A stretch of 12,894 nucleotides of DNA from JBBQBQ01 sp038317685 (GTDB lineage Bacteria; Desulfobacterota; Desulfuromonadia; Desulfuromonadales; DDH964). Positions 1 to 6,483 of this stretch are shown piece by piece. The stretch is from positions 1-12,894 of the forward strand of contig JBBQBQ010000084.1 of the NCBI GenBank assembly GCA_038317685.1. The letters are read 5' to 3'. The position numbers and the translations under genes were made by a program. Numbering within the stretch: position 1 is the stretch's first letter; the number at the start of each line of letters is the position of its first letter. The notes under the pieces are model-generated. The model made no database searches. It saw nothing but the letters and a program-made list of their open reading frames with translations, and was not told the DNA's origin.

Positions 1-66
1 CCAGAGTCCAAAGGTCTCTTCGAAACGCATTATCCGGATCTCCTGTTGTAGTGCTGTCCGTTTCAT
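1..66 (-). CDS. IS transposase, N-terminal 22 codons (runs off window)
   Basis: Reading leftward from an ATG at 66, 22 codons stay open to the window edge and give MKRTALQQEIRIMRFEETFG plus two residues. A strong Shine-Dalgarno, AGGAGGA on the minus strand (plus 71-77), lies 4-5 bases upstream and decides this start over the in-frame ATG at 30. The stretch IRIMRFEETFG resembles the extreme N-terminus of ISNCY-type transposases, which continue into a helix-turn-helix; that part lies outside the window, so the family call is from memory and tentative. The nested repeats just upstream (44-124) fit an IS end. It could also be another small gene start. The existence of the ORF start is well supported; the transposase identity is moderately likely. 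Confidence 0.5.
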   Translation of the reverse strand, partial: MKRTALQQEIRIMRFEETFGLW

Positions 67-124
67 GGTGTCCTCCTGCGAGACACGATGAACCGGACAG
101 ATGTTGTGCTACAACACCGGACAG
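44..124. repeat. Nested inverted and direct repeats, probable IS terminus
   Basis: Several repeats interlock here. Arms 54-72 and 82-100 are inverted repeats matching at 17 of 19 positions, with a 9-base loop that carries the transposase ribosome site. Outside them, TGTTGTAG (44-51) and CTACAACA (109-116) are perfect inverted repeats. TGTTGT (102-107) and ACAACA (111-116) form a small hairpin. CCGGACAG occurs twice as a direct repeat (93-100 and 117-124). Read leftward, position 124 would begin CTGTCCGG, a plausible transposase-binding terminus with a second internal copy. Because the leftward transposase starts at 66, this is where the element's end should lie. The exact end and any target duplication cannot be fixed without the other end. 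Confidence 0.5.
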
Positions 125-158
125 TCTATTTGCTAGCAACAGGGCTGAACGACCTCCC

Positions 159-187
159 TTGTCCCCTGACCGGGATCATGGTATGGT
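159..187 (+). promoter_or_regulatory. Possible promoter of the lipoprotein gene
   Basis: TTGTCC (159-164) and TATGGT (182-187) are separated by 17 bases, about 55 bases before the lipoprotein start. This is a weak match to a housekeeping sigma promoter and is the best I can see in the 118-base gap between the IS end and the gene. The rest of the gap (125-158 and 188-229) shows nothing I can name. Confidence 0.25.
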
Positions 188-242
188 CCGAAAAAATGTA
201 CTACTATTCATTAGTGGAAACTATCAACCAAGGAGAGAACCG

Positions 243-764
243 ATGTACGGAAATTTAAAAAGGTTGGTCTGTTTGTTGGTGCTGGTGGGTGCTCTGACGC
301 TGGCGGGATGCGGCATGCACCACCATGAGCAACGGCGAATGGAGTGTGACAATTGCCCGATGAAGGGGAGGCACGGCGGGATGGCGATGGCGGCGCCGAT
401 GGCGGCCGATCAGGCGGCGCAGCGCCACGATCTCCTCTACGTCTGCAACTGCGGGCCGGAGTGTAAATGCAACTCGGTTGCTACCGCGCCGGGGAACTGC
501 AAATGCGGCAAGCCGCTGGTCGCCTACCACGTCGTCAAGGTCGAAGGGGACGAAGCCCTGCTCTGCACCTGTGGCGGCGACTGCAAGTGCGCCATCGACC
601 CCGCCGACAGCAGCAAGTGCGGTTGCGGCAATCCGGTCAAGCGCGTCAGCCTGAAGGGGAGCGGCATCTACTTCTGCAACTGCGGCGGCTCCTGCTTCTG
701 CAACACCGTCTCCGACCAGCCGGGGAACTGCAAGTGCGGCATGCCGCTGAAGAAGGTCGACTGA
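243..764 (+). CDS. Cysteine-rich lipoprotein with three CxCGxxCxC repeats
   Basis: A 173-residue secreted lipoprotein of unknown function. Residues 1-23 form a signal peptide ending in the lipobox L20-A-G-C23, so the mature protein should be lipidated at C23 and anchored in a membrane. A CxxC pair (C35, C38) follows. Three tandem repeats then carry six cysteines each with identical spacing (2-4-2-10-2): C68-C88, C108-C128 and C145-C165, each of form CxCGxxCxC...CxCGxP. Such density suggests metal binding, but that is inference; no heme CxxCH motif is present. The start at 243 is chosen because AAGGAG (230-235) precedes it by 7 bases and the signal peptide begins there; the open frame extends upstream to 51, but into IS sequence. 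Repeats 1 and 3 are nearly identical at DNA level. It stands alone, followed by a terminator. Confidence 0.85.
   Translation: MYGNLKRLVCLLVLVGALTLAGCGMHHHEQRRMECDNCPMKGRHGGMAMAAPMAADQAAQRHDLLYVCNCGPECKCNSVATAPGNCKCGKPLVAYHVVKVEGDEALLCTCGGDCKCAIDPADSSKCGCGNPVKRVSLKGSGIYFCNCGGSCFCNTVSDQPGNCKCGMPLKKVD
489..749 (+). repeat. Near-identical 30-bp direct repeats in the lipoprotein gene
   Basis: The segments at 489-518 and 720-749 match at 28 of 30 bases and lie 231 bases (77 codons) apart in the same frame. Both encode PGNCKCG(K/M)PL, the last part of cysteine repeats 1 and 3. The equivalent part of repeat 2 (around 608-637) is more diverged. This indicates internal duplication or gene conversion between the outer repeats. 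Confidence 0.75.
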
Positions 765-782
765 CCGTCGGCACTGAAGAGC

Positions 783-821
783 AAAACCCCCGGTTGCGAC
801 GCCGCTACCGGGGGTTTTTTT
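783..821. terminator. Bidirectional intrinsic terminator
   Basis: AAAACCCCCGGT (783-794) pairs perfectly with ACCGGGGGTTTT (807-818) around a 12-base loop, and the plus strand continues with a T run to 821. The A run at the left side gives a U tract on the opposite transcript as well. It sits between two convergent genes, the lipoprotein (stop at 764) and the PIN toxin (stop at 857), so it probably ends both transcripts. Confidence 0.85.
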
Positions 822-856
822 ATGTCTCCGAAGCATATTCAGGCCTGAGCATTGAA

Positions 857-1273
857 TCACCTGGTGGCTTCCACCTCGGCCAGGAAATCTGCCGGGGCGA
901 GGATCGGTATTCCCCGATAGCTGCCGAGGTCCTTCAGGTGTTTGTCTCCGGAAACGATACGGACTGCAGCGGCCGCGACGGCGCAGGCCAGGAACTTGTC
1001 GTCGGCCGGGTCGGCCTGGATCACCACCGGCCCCTCGTCGATGACGACGAAGTCGATGAAGACACGTGATTTGAAGAGTTCGAGGAGTTCCTTCAGCTCC
1101 GGTTCTCCCCCCAGTCCCATGCGGTCCAGGACCTCGACATATTCGGTCAGAATCTCGGCGCACAGGCAAAGGGCGATGCGCCCCGTCTTCCAAAGATCAA
1201 CGATCCGGCGCGGGGTGCCCAGGGGATTGAGAAAGGACGAAACGAAGACGTCGGTGCCGATGACGACCTTCAC
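857..1273 (-). CDS. PIN-domain toxin, first catalytic Asp replaced by Gly
   Basis: A 138-residue protein of the PIN_3-like toxin group (COG1569-like), normally a magnesium-dependent RNase of a toxin-antitoxin pair. Family landmarks are visible: the first strand VVIGTDVFVSSF (residues 3-14), E44 in AEILTEY, acidic residues D91/D92 in DPADDKFLACA, and D110 in VSGDKHL. The family's first strand normally reads VVIDTNVFVS. Here the catalytic Asp at position 6 is Gly (codon GGC, one base from GAC) and Asn8 is Asp (GAC, one base from AAC). The start is GTG at 1273, overlapping the antitoxin stop by four bases (GTGA), so translation is coupled. Activity is doubtful unless D8 compensates. The length is normal and the frame intact, so I keep it as a gene rather than a pseudogene. 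Confidence 0.85.
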   Translation of the reverse strand: MKVVIGTDVFVSSFLNPLGTPRRIVDLWKTGRIALCLCAEILTEYVEVLDRMGLGGEPELKELLELFKSRVFIDFVVIDEGPVVIQADPADDKFLACAVAAAAVRIVSGDKHLKDLGSYRGIPILAPADFLAEVEATR

Positions 1274-1515
1274 CGAGAGGTTCTGACTTCGCGGACGATC
1301 CGTTCCCCGTCCTGCTCGGTGATCCCGGCGGCCGCGGCCTTGACGCCGACCCGCTCCCAGAGGTCATCGACAACCTGCGACAGGTCGGCTTTGCGGAGGT
1401 AGCTATCCATCAGCTCCCGCAGTTTTTCGCTGGAGGTCTTCCCTTCCCGGCGGGAAGCCTGGTGAAAACGCTCCCTGGTTTCGTCGTCGATCCGGATGAC
1501 CATCTGTCTGCTCAT
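1270..1515 (-). CDS. Ribbon-helix-helix antitoxin
   Basis: An 81-residue protein, the likely antitoxin of the PIN toxin and autorepressor of the pair. The N-terminus MSRQMVIRIDDETRERF is a typical ribbon (MVIRID) followed by helix 1, with helix 2 around residues 27-40 (TSSEKLRELMDSYL), the CopG/RHH DNA-binding fold. The C-terminal half (44-81) would be the toxin-binding arm. The ATG at 1515 is chosen because the RHH strand begins directly after it and GGAGG on the minus strand lies about 4 bases upstream; the frame stays open to 1686 but that extension has no RHH features and crosses the promoter. It precedes the toxin and overlaps it by four bases. The exact subfamily is not resolved. Confidence 0.85.
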   Translation of the reverse strand: MSRQMVIRIDDETRERFHQASRREGKTSSEKLRELMDSYLRKADLSQVVDDLWERVGVKAAAAGITEQDGERIVREVRTSR

Positions 1516-1533
1516 GGCACCTCCACTATCTTG

Positions 1534-1548
1534 TATAGACATACTATA
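1534..1548. promoter_or_regulatory. Inverted repeat, candidate antitoxin operator
   Basis: TATAG-ACATA-CTATA is a perfect inverted repeat of 5-base arms around a 5-base centre. Its right arm is most of the -10 box and the rest covers the expected transcription start of the toxin-antitoxin operon. RHH antitoxins commonly bind short inverted repeats at this position to repress their own operon; binding here is inferred from location only. Confidence 0.5.
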
Positions 1549-1571
1549 AAAATCCGGGGGTCCACGGTCAA
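1543..1571 (-). promoter_or_regulatory. Promoter of the toxin-antitoxin operon
   Basis: On the minus strand TTGACC (plus 1566-1571) and TATAGT (plus 1543-1548) are 17 bases apart, a very good sigma-70-type promoter. It reads left into the antitoxin, whose start is 28 bases below the -10 box. Confidence 0.75.
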
Positions 1572-1589
1572 TCCCCTTCTCCCCTTGCG

Positions 1590-1601
1590 GACACCGGTGT
1601 C
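1590..1601. promoter_or_regulatory. 12-bp palindrome between divergent promoters
   Basis: GACACCGGTGTC is a perfect palindrome placed between the -35 boxes of the leftward toxin-antitoxin promoter and the candidate rightward mqn promoter. It could be an operator for either side. No regulator is identified, and chance occurrence in GC-rich DNA is possible. Confidence 0.3.
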
Positions 1602-1608
1602 GAAGCCC

Positions 1609-1637
1609 TTGTCCGGCGGTGGCCGGCGGTGTAGACT
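1609..1637 (+). promoter_or_regulatory. Candidate promoter of the mqn operon
   Basis: TTGTCC (1609-1614) and TAGACT (1632-1637) with a 17-base spacer lie about 40 bases before the mqnP-like start. It is the best rightward promoter in the 161-base gap; the match is moderate. No other promoter is evident inside the downstream operon, whose genes are nearly contiguous. Confidence 0.4.
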
Positions 1638-1676
1638 GGCCCCTCGGCAACGCCATCCCCCCCTGAAGGATCAGCC

Positions 1677-2549
1677 ATGGCAGCAAGCGTTTTCGGTCGG
1701 GTTCGCACCCTGCTGGAGATGATCAAATTCTCCCACACCATCTTTGCCTTCCCCTTCGCCCTGATGGGGGCGACCCTGGCGGCGCTGAAGAACGGCGCCC
1801 CGCCGACTGTCCCTCAGGTGGTGTGGATCTGCTTGGCCATGGTCGGCGCCCGCTCGGCGGCGATGGGCCTCAACCGGGTCATCGATGCGAAGATCGATGC
1901 CGAGAATCCCCGGACCGCCGCCCGGCACATCCCGTCCGGCCTGGTCTCCCGGGCCGAGGCCTGGCTCTTCATCGCGGCTTCGCTGGTCTTGCTGCTGGTC
2001 GCCGCCTGGATGCTCAATCCCCTCTGCTTTTTCTTAAGCCCGGTGGCGATCGCCTTTCTGGTTCTTTACTCCTTCTGCAAGCGGTTTACCTCTCTGGCCC
2101 ACCTCGTCCTCGGCATCTGCCTGGGGGCGGCGCCGGTCGGCGCCTGGATCGCCCTGCGCGGTGACGTCTCCTGGCAGGTGCTGGCCCTCGGCCTGGCGGT
2201 CTTCTTCTGGGTGGCGGGGTTCGATGTCTTCTATGCACTGCAGGATCTGGAGTTCGACCGCGTCAAGGGACTCCATTCGATCCCGGTGAAGCTGGGGGTG
2301 GCGCGCTCCCTGTGGCTGGTGCGCCTCTTCCATGTCCTGATGGTTCTGCTCCTGCTGTCGCTTCTGGTCGGCACCGGTCTGGGCTGGATCTACCTGTGCG
2401 GGGTGGGGGTGGTGGCGGCCTTGCTGAGCTACGAGCACTGCCTGGTCAAGGTTGACGATCTGTCCCGCCTCGATGCCGCCTTCTTTACCATGAACGGCTA
2501 CATCAGCGTGGCGATTTTCCTCTTTACCCTCATCGATGCGCTGGTTTAA
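1677..2549 (+). CDS. mqnP: UbiA-family prenyltransferase of menaquinone synthesis (MqnP-like)
   Basis: A 290-residue integral membrane prenyltransferase. It should attach the isoprenoid side chain to the naphthalene acid made by the futalosine pathway, using the polyprenyl diphosphate from the membrane. The two Asp-rich motifs of the UbiA fold are present: N66-RVI-D70-AKI-D74 followed by ENPRT (77-80), and D190-LEF-D194-RVKGLHSIP. Between and after them are some eight or nine hydrophobic helices. The length is normal. The ATG at 1677 follows AAGGAT (1666-1671). UbiA members acting on 4-hydroxybenzoate look very similar; the assignment to menaquinone rests on the adjacent ubiX-like gene, mqnE and mqnC. 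It is the first gene of the operon, 27 bases before the next. Confidence 0.85.
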   Translation: MAASVFGRVRTLLEMIKFSHTIFAFPFALMGATLAALKNGAPPTVPQVVWICLAMVGARSAAMGLNRVIDAKIDAENPRTAARHIPSGLVSRAEAWLFIAASLVLLLVAAWMLNPLCFFLSPVAIAFLVLYSFCKRFTSLAHLVLGICLGAAPVGAWIALRGDVSWQVLALGLAVFFWVAGFDVFYALQDLEFDRVKGLHSIPVKLGVARSLWLVRLFHVLMVLLLLSLLVGTGLGWIYLCGVGVVAALLSYEHCLVKVDDLSRLDAAFFTMNGYISVAIFLFTLIDALV

Positions 2550-2576
2550 GGTGGTTTCAAGGCACGGGAGGCGACA

Positions 2577-3182
2577 ATGAAACAGATCGTGGTAGCCATT
2601 ACCGGAGCCTCCGGAGCGATTTACGGACTGCGGCTGGTGGAGGAACTCCTCAAGGCCGATCGGCAGATTACGCTGCTTCTCAGCAAGGCCGGTCTCGACG
2701 TGCTGCGTTTTGAAACCGGACTGGAGTGGGAGGGGCAGCCCGCCGCCCGGCTGCGGCTGATGCGGGACTACTTCAGCGGCGACCGGCGCCTCCACCACTA
2801 TAGCCAGGACGACCTCTTCGCCCCCATCGCCAGCGGCTCCTCGGCGCCGGAGGCGGTGGTCATCGCCCCCTGCTCGATGGGGACCGCCGGGCGGATCGCC
2901 GCCGGTCTGGCCGGGAACCTCATCGAACGGGTCGCCGATGTCGCCCTCAAGGAACGCCGCCCGCTGCTGCTGGTGCCGCGGGAAACCCCCTTCAATACCA
3001 TCCACCTGGAGAATCTGCTCCGCCTCGCCCGTGCCGGCGCCCTGATCCTGCCGGCGATGCCGGCCTTCTATCATAAGCCCCGGTCGGTTGCCGAGCTGGT
3101 CGACTTCGTCGTCGGCAAGATTCTCGACAGCCTGAGGATCGAACACCGCCTCTTCACCCGCTGGGGGGAGGAAAGGGAATGA
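2577..3182 (+). CDS. UbiX-family flavin prenyltransferase
   Basis: A 201-residue flavoprotein that makes prenylated FMN, the cofactor of UbiD-type decarboxylases. In the futalosine pathway it should serve the UbiD-like enzyme that removes the ring carboxylate after prenylation; that gene is not in the window. Family signatures: the FMN-binding loop TGASGAIYG (9-17), E47 in RFETG, APCSMGTAGRIAAG (97-110), GNLIERVADVALKERR (113-128), and LLVPRETPFNTIHLEN (131-146). The length matches the family. GGGAGG (2567-2572) precedes the ATG by 4 bases. Its TGA overlaps the mqnE ATG by four bases (ATGA), so the two are translationally coupled. It is sometimes called mqnM in this pathway; I leave the symbol empty because the name is not settled. 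Confidence 0.9.
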   Translation: MKQIVVAITGASGAIYGLRLVEELLKADRQITLLLSKAGLDVLRFETGLEWEGQPAARLRLMRDYFSGDRRLHHYSQDDLFAPIASGSSAPEAVVIAPCSMGTAGRIAAGLAGNLIERVADVALKERRPLLLVPRETPFNTIHLENLLRLARAGALILPAMPAFYHKPRSVAELVDFVVGKILDSLRIEHRLFTRWGEERE

Positions 3183-4270
3183 CCATGCCCGAGCTCTTCG
3201 ACACCCTCCGCGACAAGATCGTTACCGGCACCCGCGTCACCGACGGCGAGGCGCTGGCCCTCTTCGAATCGAAGGAGCTCCTCGCGGTCGGCGAGCTGGC
3301 GGCCTATGCCAACCGCCTGCAGAACGGCGACAAGGTCTATTTCAACGTCAACCGCCACATCAACTACACCAACCTCTGCGTCAACCGTTGTACCTTCTGC
3401 GCCTTCTCCAAGGGGGTCGAGGATGAGGGGTGCTACACCCTGGCCCTCAACGACATTCTGGAAAAAGCCGCCGAGGCGGCCGCCGGCGGCGCCACCGAGA
3501 TTCACATGGTCGGCGGCCTCCACCCCGATCTCCCCTTCGATTTCTACCTGGAGATGCTCGGGGCGCTCAAAGCCGATCGGCCGCAGCTCCACCTCAAGGC
3601 CTTCACGGCGGTGGAGATCGACTACTTCGCCTCCCTGACCGGCCAGAACGTCGCGCAGATCATCGCCGAACTTATGGCCGCGGGACTCGATTCCATGCCC
3701 GGCGGCGGCGCCGAGATCTTCGCTCCGGCGGTCCGCGAGCAGATCTGCCCGGAGAAGATCAGCGGGGAGCGCTGGCTGGAAGTGACCGAGACGGTCCATC
3801 GCGCCGGTCTCAAGACCAACGCCACCATGCTCTTCGGCCACGTCGAGGGCTACGCCGACCGCGTCGATCACCTGAGCAAACTGCGGGCCCTGCAGGATCA
3901 GACCGGCGGGTTTCAGGCCTTCATCCCTCTCGCCTTCCAGCCCGACCACACCCGGGTGCCGGGGGCCAAGGGGGTCGGCGGGGTCGATGCCCTGAAGACC
4001 CTGGCGATCAGCCGCATCTATCTCGACAACTTTCGCCATATCAAGGCCTACTGGGTGATGCTCGGCCTGAAGATCGCCCAGGTGGCCCTCGCCTTCGGCG
4101 TCAACGATCTTGACGGGACCGTGGTCGAAGAGAAGATCGGCCACGACGCCGGCGCCGATTCGCCGCAGGCCCTCAGCAAGGAAGACCTCTGCAGCCTGAT
4201 CCGCAAGGCGGGGAAGGTGCCGGTGGAGCGGGATACGCTGTATCGGGAGTTGAAGGAGATCCCCACGTGA
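3179..4270 (+). CDS. mqnE: Aminofutalosine synthase (radical SAM), MqnE
   Basis: A 363-residue radical SAM enzyme that adds a deoxyadenosyl radical to 3-[(1-carboxyvinyl)oxy]benzoate to give aminofutalosine, an early step of the futalosine route. The cluster motif C67-VNR-C71-TF-C74-AF follows the family hallmark NVNRHINYTN (56-65). Further hallmarks are HMVGGLHPDLPF (109-120) and AGLDSMPGGGAE, shared with MqnC. The NRHINYTN form and the VGG (rather than QGG) before LHP favour MqnE over MqnC, and the operon ends with a clear mqnC, so both paralogues are accounted for. The start overlaps the UbiX-like stop (ATGA), with a GGAGG-rich leader. The TGA at 4268-4270 overlaps the GTG of the next gene. 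Length is normal. Confidence 0.9.
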   Translation: MTMPELFDTLRDKIVTGTRVTDGEALALFESKELLAVGELAAYANRLQNGDKVYFNVNRHINYTNLCVNRCTFCAFSKGVEDEGCYTLALNDILEKAAEAAAGGATEIHMVGGLHPDLPFDFYLEMLGALKADRPQLHLKAFTAVEIDYFASLTGQNVAQIIAELMAAGLDSMPGGGAEIFAPAVREQICPEKISGERWLEVTETVHRAGLKTNATMLFGHVEGYADRVDHLSKLRALQDQTGGFQAFIPLAFQPDHTRVPGAKGVGGVDALKTLAISRIYLDNFRHIKAYWVMLGLKIAQVALAFGVNDLDGTVVEEKIGHDAGADSPQALSKEDLCSLIRKAGKVPVERDTLYRELKEIPT

Positions 4271-6480
4271 AAAGTCCCGAGTTGCACTTCGGAATGATCC
4301 CCTATCAAGTGCTTTTCCCCCAGGCCAGGGAAGGGGCGATGACGCTCAATCTGCCCGGCAAGGTCGGCAAGGTCAAGGCAGGTTTGTACCATTTTGTAGA
4401 GCTGTACTGTGTCGAAAAAGGGTGCGATTGCCGCCGGCTGGTACTTATGGTTCTGAATGAAAAGGGCAAGGATGTCGCCTTTATCGAGTTCGGGTTTGAC
4501 CCCGAGGACGATTTTGCCGGACCGGATCTAAGCCCTTTTTCGAAACAGACGGCCCTGGCAAAAGGCCTGCTGGAGATTTTTGTCGACGCCATCAATGACA
4601 ATTCCAACTGGCTGAAAGACATGTACCAACGCTACAGGCAGGTGCGAAAACAGATTGATGGCCATGCCTACCGGGGCAAGCCTTTCCCGGCGCCGGGCAA
4701 GACACAACGGGCGATCAAGCCGCCGCCGGAAGAGAATCCTTTCGAGGCGTTCGAGGCGCTGCTCAAAGCGGCGGTGCGCACACCGCCAGTGAAAGGGCGT
4801 GGGAAAAAGTCTGCGGTTGCGGGACAAGGGCGTTCGGCTTCCGCTGCGGCCCCTCTTGCCGAAGGGATAACCGACTGGGTCGAGCGCTGCCTGCGGGAGG
4901 CGGATGCGCCATTCGAATCGACCAACCGGCGGCAGGCCGACCTGCGCGCCTACCTGGCCGACCATCCCCAGGCCGCCGACGAACTGGCCGGATTGCTGGT
5001 CGGCTACGACCGCGCCGAAGACGAGGCGCATCTCGACGCGGCCTTGCAGCTGCTGCGCGACGTCTTCGAAATCCTGCGGGTCGACCTGGAACGGCAGCGC
5101 AAGGGGGTCGCGCGGAGCATGGAGTTGTGGCAGGGAGCCTTGGCCCGGCAGGTCTTCGCGAAGGGCGTCGATCCCCACCTCGGAGCCATGGTGACCCAGG
5201 TATTGCTCGATGCCCGGGTCGAGATTTTGCCGCTGCTGCACGAGGCGAACAGTCGGCGCATGCTGGACGGGCTGGAGGCCGACCCCGATTTTGTCGCCGA
5301 TCCCGAAAAAGTTCTGCTCGAACTCTTCGCCGAGATGGCGGCGGAGGGCGCCGGCTCCCCCCACGAGTACTTCGAAGCGATCCTGCCGATGATGGCCGTG
5401 GGCGACGTCGAGGTTCAGGTCAATCTCTGCCGGCTGATGCTGGGGGCCGAACCCCCGACCATCCGCGAGGCGGCGGTGCTGATGCTCTTCCATCCCCAGG
5501 CCGAAGTCCGCGCCGGGGTGGCGCAGGAACTGGCCGGGGTCGACGGTCAGGCGTTGACCCCGGCGAGTCTGCGGCGGCTGATCGTGGCCCGCAACTGGTT
5601 TCCGGAGGCGCTGCGCGCCCGAATCGATCAGGCGGTGACCAACGCCCGCAAGGCGCGGGTCGAGTGCGCCCCCCTGCCCAAACGGGTCGAGATGACCGTC
5701 TACGCCAGCGCCGTCGATGGGGCGATGGCCCAGACCTTTCAGGTGCTGGTACCCGAGGGGAAAGGTTTCCTCTGCTGCTCGGTCATGCCCAAGAAAGGGG
5801 CCGGCATCGCCGACGCCTTCCTGGTCCCCTTGGCCGGCAAGCGCGAGCGCAACGAACTGCTCGCCATGCTGCGCAGCGAGACCGGCGCGGTGGAGGTTTC
5901 GGCCGACTGCCTGCACAAGCGCATCTGCCAGTCACTGGCCGACGGCGCCGCCCACGACAAGGTCCCTTGCCACTGGCTGGTGGCCGTCGCCGAGCGGCTC
6001 GGCTGCGACCAGTGGAAGGCCACAGCCCTCGATGCCGCCGCCGAGCTGGCCGGCTTGCGCGCCGAACTCGAACGCCGGGGTGATCGCTTCGCGACCGAAG
6101 GTTACCGGCGTCAGGCGCTGGAGGATGCCGCGGCGTGGACAGAAGAGCAAGCCTTTGCCTGGTCCTGGTTCGAGGACGACGCCGAGGTCGACGCTGTCGT
6201 CCAAAAGTCCTTGGGAAAGAAGCGCCGCCTCGACCCCGACCGCTGCATCGACGCGATCCTGGGGCAGATTCTCCAGCCGCGCCGGGCTCAGTGGCTCGAA
6301 CGTCTGGTGCTGGCCGCCCTCTGGCTCAAGGCGGCGAAGAAGCCACCGGTTCCCTGGGAGCAGATGGTTTGTGTCGCTGCGGCGGTCGCCGACGAGACGG
6401 TATTGCTGGCCGAGATTCCGCTGATGGTGATGATCGCCGGGCATAGCTTCGGCGCGTATTTGGGGCGACAGGAGGGGTAG
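4267..6480 (+). CDS. Large conserved-looking protein of unknown function heading the RM block
   Basis: A 737-residue, probably cytosolic protein that I do not recognise by name. Residues 36-130 form a compact domain with YHFVELYC48-x4-C53DCRR, a possible metal-binding or structural Cys cluster, followed by strands and a helix. Residues 140-200 are a low-complexity Pro/Lys/Ala linker. Residues 200-460 look all-helical, with a HEAT-like segment (398-424, IREAAVLMLFHPQAEVRAGV). Residues 472-535 look like a beta-rich module (YASAVDGAMAQTF, CCSVMPKKGAGIADAFL), and the C-terminus is helical again. No signal peptide, membrane helix, Walker motif or nuclease motif is evident. The GTG start at 4267 overlaps the mqnE stop (GTGA) and follows AAGGAG (4252-4257). 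It ends 3 bases before mod, suggesting a link to the restriction system. The first part is markedly less GC-rich than the rest. Confidence 0.8.
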   Translation: MKSPELHFGMIPYQVLFPQAREGAMTLNLPGKVGKVKAGLYHFVELYCVEKGCDCRRLVLMVLNEKGKDVAFIEFGFDPEDDFAGPDLSPFSKQTALAKGLLEIFVDAINDNSNWLKDMYQRYRQVRKQIDGHAYRGKPFPAPGKTQRAIKPPPEENPFEAFEALLKAAVRTPPVKGRGKKSAVAGQGRSASAAAPLAEGITDWVERCLREADAPFESTNRRQADLRAYLADHPQAADELAGLLVGYDRAEDEAHLDAALQLLRDVFEILRVDLERQRKGVARSMELWQGALARQVFAKGVDPHLGAMVTQVLLDARVEILPLLHEANSRRMLDGLEADPDFVADPEKVLLELFAEMAAEGAGSPHEYFEAILPMMAVGDVEVQVNLCRLMLGAEPPTIREAAVLMLFHPQAEVRAGVAQELAGVDGQALTPASLRRLIVARNWFPEALRARIDQAVTNARKARVECAPLPKRVEMTVYASAVDGAMAQTFQVLVPEGKGFLCCSVMPKKGAGIADAFLVPLAGKRERNELLAMLRSETGAVEVSADCLHKRICQSLADGAAHDKVPCHWLVAVAERLGCDQWKATALDAAAELAGLRAELERRGDRFATEGYRRQALEDAAAWTEEQAFAWSWFEDDAEVDAVVQKSLGKKRRLDPDRCIDAILGQILQPRRAQWLERLVLAALWLKAAKKPPVPWEQMVCVAAAVADETVLLAEIPLMVMIAGHSFGAYLGRQEG

Positions 6481-6483
6481 CCC

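Noticed and set aside
51..242. N-terminal extension of the lipoprotein to an ATG at 51
   Set aside because: The extension reads through IS-end repeats and would bury the signal peptide; the ATG at 243 has an AAGGAG site and begins the lipoprotein signal.
255..1193. 312-codon minus-strand frame across the lipoprotein and toxin
   Set aside because: It crosses a strong terminator and overlaps two supported genes; composition is shadow-like.
1516..1686. Longer antitoxin starting at 1686
   Set aside because: The extension would cover the promoter and operator, and the RHH strand begins right after the ATG at 1515.
2034..3146. 370-codon minus-strand frame opposite mqnP and the ubiX-like gene
   Set aside because: Antisense shadow with no recognisable domain and no ribosome site; both plus-strand genes have clear family motifs.
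4528..5916. 462-codon minus-strand frame opposite the unknown 737-residue gene
   Set aside because: Considered because the plus-strand gene is itself unrecognised. The plus frame is longer, has a good ribosome site, couples to its neighbours and gives a normal soluble-protein composition; the minus frame is Gly/Gln/His/Arg-rich.
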